A DNA stretch of 59,544 nucleotides from Acetobacteraceae bacterium (GTDB lineage Bacteria; Pseudomonadota; Alphaproteobacteria; Acetobacterales; Acetobacteraceae): positions 1 through 59,544 of the forward strand of contig JALHQB010000026.1 of assembly GCA_022842185.1 (NCBI GenBank), given 5' to 3'. Each line of letters begins with the position of its first letter. The stretch's first letter is position 1. The position numbers and the translations under genes were made by a program. The notes beneath the pieces are model-generated. The model saw nothing but the letters and a program-made list of their open reading frames with translations, had not been told where the DNA came from and did no database searches. Shown piece by piece: positions 41,688-47,698 of the stretch.

Positions 41688-42283
41688 GAAACACTCTCCG
41701 CTACAGGGGAATCGAACAGGCTCAGCACCTGGCGCACGGCACCGCGCATCAGGGCGGGCTCAGGCCGCGCGCGCGCCAGGACGCGCAGCCCCATCACGGT
41801 GGTCAGAAGCAACCGGGCAATGTCGCGCGGCGGATGGCCGCGTGCGATGGTCCCGTCGCGCTGGCCGCCGGCGACGCAGCGGCGAAAGAACCCTTCCAAC
41901 TCGCCCAGCCTCTCGGCGACGACCGCAGCCACCTCGTCATCATGCGGGGCGAGTTCCAGCGCGGTATTGACCAGCAGGCAGCCGCGACGATCCGCCAGCG
42001 ACCGCTTCACGCTCTCATCGAGGAAAGCCTCAATGGCCGCGCGCGGTGGGTTGTTCGCCTCATGGCGCGCAATCCGTTCGCGCATATTCGCATCGAGGTA
42101 GCGATCGAGGCAGCGGGTGAACAACGCGCGCTTGTCGCCGAAGGCATTGTACAGGCTCGCCGAACCCAGCCCCATCGCATCGCCCAGGTCGCGCACCGAA
42201 CTCGCCGCATAGCCATGTTCCCAGAACCGGGTCATGGCGGCATCCAGGGCACTATCCTCGTCGAAGGAGCGGGGTCGCGACAG
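41684..42283 (-). CDS. TetR-family transcriptional regulator, probable CTG start
   Basis: 199 residues if read from the CTG at 42283. The conserved TetR N-terminus SRPRSFDEDSALDAAMTRFW begins at that point, before the first ATG (42235, 16 codons later), and no ATG, GTG or TTG lies in frame just before it. A ggag ribosome site is placed 7 nt before the CTG, which supports it. The helix-turn-helix is SSVRDLGDAMGLGSASLYNA FGDKRALF; the C-terminal ligand domain contains RRGCLLVNTALELAPHDDEV. Probable autorepressor of the tetR-gst-gst-peroxiredoxin operon through the palindrome at 42300. Starting at 42235 would delete helix 1. Confidence 0.82.
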   Translation of the reverse strand: MSRPRSFDEDSALDAAMTRFWEHGYAASSVRDLGDAMGLGSASLYNAFGDKRALFTRCLDRYLDANMRERIARHEANNPPRAAIEAFLDESVKRSLADRRGCLLVNTALELAPHDDEVAAVVAERLGELEGFFRRCVAGGQRDGTIARGHPPRDIARLLLTTVMGLRVLARARPEPALMRGAVRQVLSLFDSPVAESVS

Positions 42284-42299
42284 GGCAGGGCTCCATGCG

Positions 42300-42321
42300 T
42301 TCTGTATCAGGTGATACAGAA
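42300..42321. promoter_or_regulatory. perfect palindromic operator for the TetR regulator
   Basis: ttctgtatca (42300-42309), gg, tgatacagaa (42312-42321): 10-bp perfect arms with a 2-bp centre. It lies 16 bp before the proposed start of tetR in the 73-bp gap after caiB. Size and symmetry are typical of TetR operators. Confidence 0.75.
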
Positions 42322-42356
42322 ACTATTGAACGACCGCTCCAGAATCAAGCCTCGCG

Positions 42357-43598
42357 TCAGGCCACCTTCACCGGGCCATCCCGCACGACCCCGAGGCCGC
42401 GCAGCCGCGCGACTTCATCCGTGCCCAACAACGGCGCGAGGATCGCGTCATTGTGTTCGCCGATGCGCGGTGCCGGGCGCGCCAGCACCCCCGGCGTGCC
42501 GGACAGCCGCGGCACCAGCCCGTGCATCGGCAGCCAGCCGCCGGGCATCTCCTCATCCGGCACTTCGATCAGCGCCTCGCGCTCGATGGCGTAGTGGTCC
42601 TTCTCGAGCATCGCGGTGTCCATGATCGGGCCGATGGTCACGCCCGCCTTGTCGAAATGCGCGAGGTTGTCGGCCAGCGTGCGCGCCCCGATCCAGCCGG
42701 CGATGATCGCGTCCAATTCCTGCCAGTTCTGCAACCGCGCCGGGTTGGTCACGAAGCGCGGGTCGGTCACCATGTCCTCCCGGCCGATCGAGCGGAACAG
42801 TTTCTCCGTCATGCCCTGGGTCGAGGCCGACAGGCACACCCAGCCGCCATCGGAGGTGCGATACGCATTGCGCGGCGATGTGTTGGTGGACCGGCTGCCG
42901 GTGCGCGGTTTGCGCTTGCCGCTGATGCGCCAATTCGCCACCTGTGGTTCCAGCACGCTGAACAATGGCTCGAACAGGGACACATCGATCACCTGGCCAC
43001 CGCCGCCGGCTTCGGCATGGCGCAGCGCGATCATCGCGACCGACGCGCCATACAGCCCGGCATAGGCATCGCCCATGAACATCGGCGGCAGCACCGGTTC
43101 GCGATCATCGAATCCGTTCACTGCGGCGAAGCCGGAATACCCTTCGACCAGCGTGCCGAAGCCCGGCTTGTGGTTGAACGGCCCATCCTGCCCCCAGCCG
43201 GATATCCGCACGATCACCAGCGCGGGGTTGATCGCCAGCAGCGTCGCCGGATCAAGGCCCATCGCTTCCAGCACGCCGGGTCGGAAGGATTCCACGAACA
43301 TCGCGGCATCCTTCACCAACGCCTTGACCACCGCGATGCCATCCGGCCGCTTCAAATCCAACGCGACGGATTTCTTGTTGCGGCAGATGGTCTTCCACGA
43401 CGTCTCGATGCCGCCGACGCGCCAGGCGCGGAGCGTGTCGCCTTCGGGCGGTTCGACCTTCACCACCTCGGCACCGTGATCCGAGAAGACCTTGGTCAGC
43501 ACATTGCCGGCGACGAGGCGCGACAGGTCCACCACCCGCACGCCATCCATGGCGCCGCGCGCGGCGGGGTCGAACTGCTTGCGGTGGATCCCTGTCAT
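42357..43598 (-). CDS. CaiB/BaiF family CoA transferase
   Basis: 413 residues, class III CoA transferase. Family pieces: MDGVRVVDLSRLVAGNVLTK, KVEPPEGDTLRAWR, SVALDLKRPDGIAVVKALVK, and the catalytic Asp in PPMFMGDAYAGLYGASVAMI. It moves CoA from one acid thioester to another. 7 bp after a Bug binding-protein gene on the same strand, suggesting uptake and CoA activation of the same carboxylic acid. Confidence 0.9.
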   Translation of the reverse strand: MTGIHRKQFDPAARGAMDGVRVVDLSRLVAGNVLTKVFSDHGAEVVKVEPPEGDTLRAWRVGGIETSWKTICRNKKSVALDLKRPDGIAVVKALVKDAAMFVESFRPGVLEAMGLDPATLLAINPALVIVRISGWGQDGPFNHKPGFGTLVEGYSGFAAVNGFDDREPVLPPMFMGDAYAGLYGASVAMIALRHAEAGGGGQVIDVSLFEPLFSVLEPQVANWRISGKRKPRTGSRSTNTSPRNAYRTSDGGWVCLSASTQGMTEKLFRSIGREDMVTDPRFVTNPARLQNWQELDAIIAGWIGARTLADNLAHFDKAGVTIGPIMDTAMLEKDHYAIEREALIEVPDEEMPGGWLPMHGLVPRLSGTPGVLARPAPRIGEHNDAILAPLLGTDEVARLRGLGVVRDGPVKVA

Positions 43599-43605
43599 GC
43601 TGCCC

Positions 43606-44577
43606 TCAGTCGATGCGGATGTTCGCCAGCTGCGCCACTTCCCGCCAGCGGGCGATGTCGGTGCGCAGCATGGCGGTGAAGTCGGCCGGCGTGCCGGGGG
43701 ACGGGCGCGCGCCCTCGCCCTGGTACAGCCGCGCCATGTCGGGGTCGCGCAGCGCGATATTCGTCTCGGCGTTCAGCTTTTCGAGGATCGGCGCCGGCAG
43801 GCCATGCGGGGCGAACAGCCCCCACCAGATGGCGATGTCGTAGTCCAGCCCGCTTTCGGTCACCAGCGGGGCAGGCGGCGCGCCGGGCGGGATGCCTTCC
43901 GCGCTATAGGCCAGCAGGCGCACCCTTCCGTCGCGTACCACACCCGCCGCGCTCGGCAGCGTCGTGATCATCAGCTGGATATGCCCGGCCACCAGGTCCG
44001 TCACCGCAGGACCGGTGCCACGATACGGCACATGGTTCATCTGAACGCCGGCGCGCTGCGAGAAATATTCGGTGACGAAGTGGTTGATGCCGCCGGGGCC
44101 GGAGGTCCCATAGTCGATCCGCCCGGGACGTTCCTTCGCCAGCCGCACCAGGTCCTGGATGCTGCGCACCGGCAGGTCGTTGTTCACGATGACGATGAAG
44201 GGCGACCGCGCCAGCAGCGCGACCGGCGTGAAATTCTCCAGCACGCCCCACGGCACGCGCTGCGAGACGGATGTGGTGGCGAAGGAGGATGAGGAGACCA
44301 TCAGCGTGTAACCATCGGGCGCCGATTGCGCGACGTTGGTCGCCCCGATCGCGCCACCGGCGCCGGCGCGGTTCTCGATCACCACCGGCTGGCCCAGGCG
44401 CTGCTGCAGCCGTTCGGCCAGCGGGCGGGCGACCACGTCGTTCGACCCGCCGGGCGGGAAGGGCACCACCAGCCGGATCGGCCGGCTGGGCCAGGCGCCC
44501 TGCGCGTGGACGGCCGGCGTGGCCAGCGCCGCGCCAAGGGCCAGGGCCGTCCTGCGGCCGATGCGAGTAGCGTTCAT
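43606..44577 (-). CDS. tripartite tricarboxylate transporter (Bug) substrate-binding protein
   Basis: 323 residues from the ATG at 44577. Signal peptide MNATRIGRRTALALGAALAT with RR. Bug marks: WPSRPIRLVVPFPPGGSNDV, PVVIENRAGAGGAIGATNVA and YGTSGPGGINHFVTEYFSQ. Same strand as caiB and only 7 bp before it, so likely cotranscribed. The 281-bp gap upstream (44578-44858) shows no further gene. Confidence 0.9.
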   Translation of the reverse strand: MNATRIGRRTALALGAALATPAVHAQGAWPSRPIRLVVPFPPGGSNDVVARPLAERLQQRLGQPVVIENRAGAGGAIGATNVAQSAPDGYTLMVSSSSFATTSVSQRVPWGVLENFTPVALLARSPFIVIVNNDLPVRSIQDLVRLAKERPGRIDYGTSGPGGINHFVTEYFSQRAGVQMNHVPYRGTGPAVTDLVAGHIQLMITTLPSAAGVVRDGRVRLLAYSAEGIPPGAPPAPLVTESGLDYDIAIWWGLFAPHGLPAPILEKLNAETNIALRDPDMARLYQGEGARPSPGTPADFTAMLRTDIARWREVAQLANIRID

Positions 44578-44858
44578 GTGGTTTCTCCCGGTCTCGATGC
44601 GATCTGCATTCGGCTGTGCCGGCGCAAACCGCTTTTGATGCGTTGTTCGATGGAACATCTACGCGCCCTCGGACGGACCCCGGCCAGGCGCGGATCTGCT
44701 CTGCGGGGCGCAGTCTCGCCGACCTTGCGCCGCGCCGGAAGCCGGGGCGCGATTTTTTGCGCCCGGAGGGGGCTTTCGCAGTCGCGTCATGCGAGGCCGG
44801 CGCGGTCGACTTCAGCAAGCCCTTAACCCGTGCGTGCGAAAAGGGCAGGTCGAATGCG

Positions 44859-45386
44859 ATGACGGGAAGCGATCGCGTGACCACCGACCTGCCTGCGGAC
44901 CGGCCGCTGCGCGAATGGCCGCTCGAACAACTGGCCGAGCAGGCGACTCTGCATGCCAGCGACGCCTCCGCGCTGGCGGCGCTGATGCAGGAGGTGCGGC
45001 ACCGGCGCGGGGCGCCGGCCAAGGCGCTGGAAGCGCGGATCGCCCGCATGATCGCCGACGGCACCGCCGCCGCGGCCGCGCCCGTGGACCCGACCGTGCG
45101 GCTGCGGGCAACCCTTGCCGCGGCGGGTCGGGAGATCGCGGTTCTTCGCGCGCGCCTCGCCGCGCTGGATCCGGCGGGCGTGGCATCGGACCGGGACGCC
45201 GCCTATCGTCGCCTGTATCTCACGCCCGACGCGCCGGCCTGGCTGCTGACCGAAATCCGCCGCGCCTATCGGCGGCGCTACCACCCCGACACCGCGGCGG
45301 ATCAGCAGCAGAGGCGCCGATCCGAGGAAGTGTTCAAGCGGGCCGAAGCCGATTTCGCGGCGATCGAAAAGCTGCGGGGCTCCTAG
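44859..45386 (+). CDS. C-terminal J-domain protein (DnaJ-like), copy 1
   Basis: 175 residues. An N-terminal helical module begins with REWPLEQLAEQATLHASDAS; the middle is Arg/Ala-rich and coiled-coil-like (TLAAAGREIAVLRARLAAL). The last 60 residues read as a J-domain: YLTPDAPAWLLTEIRRAYRR, RYHPDTAADQQ with the HPD triad, and EEVFKRAEADFAAIEKL. The rest is unlike DnaJ, so this is a type III J-protein that would bring an unknown client to Hsp70. A relative with the same layout follows at 45617. The TAG stop (45384-45386) is the first triplet of repeat B4. Confidence 0.72.
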   Translation: MTGSDRVTTDLPADRPLREWPLEQLAEQATLHASDASALAALMQEVRHRRGAPAKALEARIARMIADGTAAAAAPVDPTVRLRATLAAAGREIAVLRARLAALDPAGVASDRDAAYRRLYLTPDAPAWLLTEIRRAYRRRYHPDTAADQQQRRRSEEVFKRAEADFAAIEKLRGS

Positions 45387-45489
45387 AGCAGATCGCGTCT
45401 GACTGGACTCAGTCAGGCGCGTGAAGATGCTCGCTCAAACAATGGCCTAGAGCGTTTTGCGCCAGTACGGTCTGGCGCAAAACGCTCTA
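45384..45489 (+). repeat. family B MITE-like repeat (copy B4, most complete)
   Basis: 106 bp. Left: tagagcagatcgcgtctgac, stem ctgactg/cagtcag, aggcgcgtgaagatgctcgc. Right: perfect 18-bp hairpin tagagcgttttgcgccag (45448-45465) / ctggcgcaaaacgctcta (45472-45489) with loop tacggt. Both ends carry TAGAGC-type sequence. It separates the two J-domain genes. Confidence 0.88.
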
Positions 45490-45616
45490 GGTGATCGCGA
45501 GGAGGCCGGCCGTCTCCACAACCAATGCGGGAAATTCGACGAAGGAAACTATATGGAATTCGCTGGTCCGCCCTGCCAGTATAGCAGATTGAGACGCTCC
45601 GGATGAACCACGCGCA

Positions 45617-46171
45617 ATGTCAAGCTCGGTACTCGAGATCAATCGGAAGAACATCACCGGGTGGCCATCCTCGCGCCTGCTGGAATTCGCCGAAACCCAC
45701 ACCGACGACGAGGAATTGCTGGAGTTCATCCTGACTGAACTCGGCCGCCGCGATGCGCCGGTCGCCGCCGCCTCCGCGCGGCGCGTGGCCGAACTTCTCG
45801 CCCGCTGCCGCGGTGACGGCAGCGCCACCATGCCGGGGTTGGAGATCCTGTCCGCCGATGGCCGCGCCCAGATCGAGGCGCTGAAGGCGCGGCTGGAACA
45901 GGCGGAACGCCGCATCCGTGAAGCCGAGGCCCGCGCCTCCACCGCCGAACGCGCCCTGGCGACGGAGGCCCTGCCATCGCGTGCCCATGGCCTGCTGCGC
46001 CGGGTTCACCTGGCCGATACCGCGCCGGCCTGGCTGGTCGATGCCGCCCGCCGCGCCTTCCGGCTGCGCTTCCACCCCGATCGCTTCGCCGATCCGGTGA
46101 TGAAGGAACGCGCCGAGGAAACCTTCAAGGACGCCGAGGACACCTTCCGCCAGATCGTCGCGACGCAGTAG
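45617..46171 (+). CDS. C-terminal J-domain protein (DnaJ-like), copy 2
   Basis: 184 residues with the same plan as the gene at 44859: N-terminal ITGWPSSRLLEFAETHTDDE, a strong coiled coil (QIEALKARLEQAERRIREAE), and a C-terminal J-domain with LADTAPAWLVDAARRAFRLR, FHPDRFADPVM and EETFKDAEDTFRQI. The HPD triad is intact. APAWL...RRAxRxRxHPD is shared with copy 1, so the two are paralogues. No signal peptide. The client is unknown. A 24-bp tandem duplication covers its stop codon. Confidence 0.72.
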   Translation: MSSSVLEINRKNITGWPSSRLLEFAETHTDDEELLEFILTELGRRDAPVAAASARRVAELLARCRGDGSATMPGLEILSADGRAQIEALKARLEQAERRIREAEARASTAERALATEALPSRAHGLLRRVHLADTAPAWLVDAARRAFRLRFHPDRFADPVMKERAEETFKDAEDTFRQIVATQ

Positions 46172-46204
46172 CGCCAGAACGTCGCGACGCAATAGCGCCA
46201 ATTG
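46157..46204. repeat. tandem duplication spanning the stop of the second J-domain gene
   Basis: gtcgcgacgcagtagcgcca (from 46157) is repeated from 46181 with one change (cag to caa); the unit is 24 bp. Each copy contains the tag stop. Confidence 0.7.
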
Positions 46205-46222
46205 GTCGCCGGCCCGCGCGCT

Positions 46223-46732
46223 TCAGCCGGGCGGCGCCGGCAACCGGCCATGATCGTCGATCGGTACGACCCGATGCGGCGCCACGCGTGACCATCGCCA
46301 GAACACCGCGTTGCGCTCGCCGGCCGCCGCACCCGGCGCGAAACTCGGCACCAGGATCCCCGCGACGCCGCGCGCCATCAGCCCCGCCGCGATGCGCCAA
46401 CTCGGTACCGGCTGGCGGGCGGATGCCAGCAGCATCCAGCCGCAGCGCAGATCATCCGCGGCGATCCCCTCGGCCGCCACCACCGCAGGATCGGTCAGAT
46501 CCAGCATGTCCGCGCAATCGACGTCATAGGCCACCAGCGTCATCGGCTGGGTCTTGCGCGGGAAGCCCTGCTGCGCTTCGGCGACCGCGGTCAGGATGCC
46601 GGTGGAGGTATAGAGCGCCGGCACGCCGCGGGCGTTGAAGCGGCCGCCGTGCAGCGCCGCGCCATCGCCGCTATCGGCGGCCCAGGCCCAAAGTGGATTA
46701 TGCGCGCGCCAGACTTGGCCGGTCAGCCTCAA
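46223..46732 (-). CDS. RES-domain toxin
   Basis: 169 residues. The RES fold, which degrades NAD+ or ADP-ribosylates targets in characterised members, is indicated by VWRAHNPLWAWAADSGDGAA, LHGGRFNARGVPALYTSTGI and TAVAEAQQGF: the Arg, Tyr and Glu of the R...Y...E active site are present. The ATG overlaps the stop of the Xre-type antitoxin gene (ATGA). It runs towards the J-domain gene and ends 51 bp from it. Confidence 0.85.
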   Translation of the reverse strand: MRLTGQVWRAHNPLWAWAADSGDGAALHGGRFNARGVPALYTSTGILTAVAEAQQGFPRKTQPMTLVAYDVDCADMLDLTDPAVVAAEGIAADDLRCGWMLLASARQPVPSWRIAAGLMARGVAGILVPSFAPGAAAGERNAVFWRWSRVAPHRVVPIDDHGRLPAPPG

Positions 46733-47097
46733 GCGTATCCGCCGACCGCGATGGCATCGAGATAGGCGCGCACGGCCGCCGCCTGCCCGCCCTTGACCGC
46801 GGCTTCGGCGGTCTGGTCGCCCAGCGCCGGGATGGGGGTGGCGCGGTACCAGGCCAACGCCTGCTGCGGTCCACCGGCCCAGACCGCCACGCGGGCGATG
46901 ATCTCGACCATGTCGCGCAAGCGCTTCTGCGTGGCGGGCGACCGCAGCCGCGCCGCCTTGGATACGGCATCGCGCGACAGCCCGGCGGCCTCCGCCAGTT
47001 GCGGCTGGGTGATGCCGAAGGTGCCGGTCACGGTCTTGGGCGACACCAGCCCGTCCGCGTCAAGCAGCACCCCGGCGAATGGCGATGCCACGATCAT
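46729..47097 (-). CDS. Xre/MbcA/ParS-type antitoxin of the RES toxin
   Basis: 122 residues from the ATG at 47097 (aggg ribosome site 5 nt upstream). N-terminal Xre-like helix-turn-helix: TGTFGITQPQLAEAAGLSRD, AVSKAARLRSPATQKRL. The C-terminal DUF2384-like toxin-binding domain is AVWAGGPQQALAWYRATPIP, ALGDQTAEAAVKGGQAAAVR. This is the usual partner of RES toxins. In-frame ATGs at 47109 and 47121 are alternatives. Confidence 0.83.
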   Translation of the reverse strand: MIVASPFAGVLLDADGLVSPKTVTGTFGITQPQLAEAAGLSRDAVSKAARLRSPATQKRLRDMVEIIARVAVWAGGPQQALAWYRATPIPALGDQTAEAAVKGGQAAAVRAYLDAIAVGGYA

Positions 47098-47156
47098 TGT
47101 CCCTGCCATGGGGCAAAACATGGGGCGGCTGCGACGCCGCCGCAAGTCTGTTCCCT

Positions 47157-47211
47157 TGGAGCAGATCGCGCCTGACCGGATTCAGTCCGGCGCTTGAACA
47201 TGCTCGATCAC
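47157..47211 (+). repeat. family B repeat, left half only
   Basis: ttggagcagatcgcgcctga, stem ctgaccgg/ccgg-like, cggcgcttgaacatgctcga. The right hairpin is missing. Located between the antitoxin start and the bcp stop. Confidence 0.65.
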
Positions 47212-47227
47212 CCAAAGCGCCCTGACG

Positions 47228-47698
47228 TCACGCCAGCGCGCGCGCCGCCTCCAGCACCTGCGCCGCATGGGCGTCCGGCTTCACCTTGCGCCAGATCTTC
47301 ACGATGGCGCCGTCGGCGCCGACCAGGAAGCTGCTGCGCTCCATGCCCATATACGTCTTGCCATACATCGACTTCTCGACCCACACGCCATAGGCCTCGG
47401 CCACCGCATGGTCGGCATCGGATGCCAGCGGGAAGGCGAGCTTGTACTTCGCCGCGAATTTCTCGATCGGGGGCATCGCATCGGGGCTGACGCCGATCAC
47501 CTCCAGGCCCAGATGCCCCAGCTGCGGCAGGGCTTCCTGCACGCCGCAGGCCTGCTTCGTGCAGCCGGGCGTATCGGCCTTGGGATAGAAATAGATGAGG
47601 TACGGCTTGCCCTGCAGCGCGGCGGAGGACACCTCCCGGCCACCGCTCGCCGGCATGGTGAAGGCCGGTGCCTTCATACCCTCGGTCAATGCGCTCAT
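47228..47698 (-). CDS. bcp: thioredoxin-dependent thiol peroxidase (BCP-type peroxiredoxin)
   Basis: 156 residues. Peroxidatic Cys46 and resolving Cys51 in YPKADTPGCTKQACGVQEAL, the C-x4-C of atypical two-cysteine BCP enzymes. Other marks: GLEVIGVSPDAMPPIEKFAA and RSSFLVGADGAIVKIWRKVK. Reduces hydroperoxides with thioredoxin in the cytosol. The ATG overlaps the glnE stop (ATGA), so it is translated as part of the glnE transcript. Confidence 0.94.
   Translation of the reverse strand: MSALTEGMKAPAFTMPASGGREVSSAALQGKPYLIYFYPKADTPGCTKQACGVQEALPQLGHLGLEVIGVSPDAMPPIEKFAAKYKLAFPLASDADHAVAEAYGVWVEKSMYGKTYMGMERSSFLVGADGAIVKIWRKVKPDAHAAQVLEAARALA

Noticed and set aside
42235..42283. TetR gene starting at the ATG at 42235
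   Set aside because: That would remove the conserved first helix of the DNA-binding domain; the CTG at 42283 has a ribosome site at correct distance.
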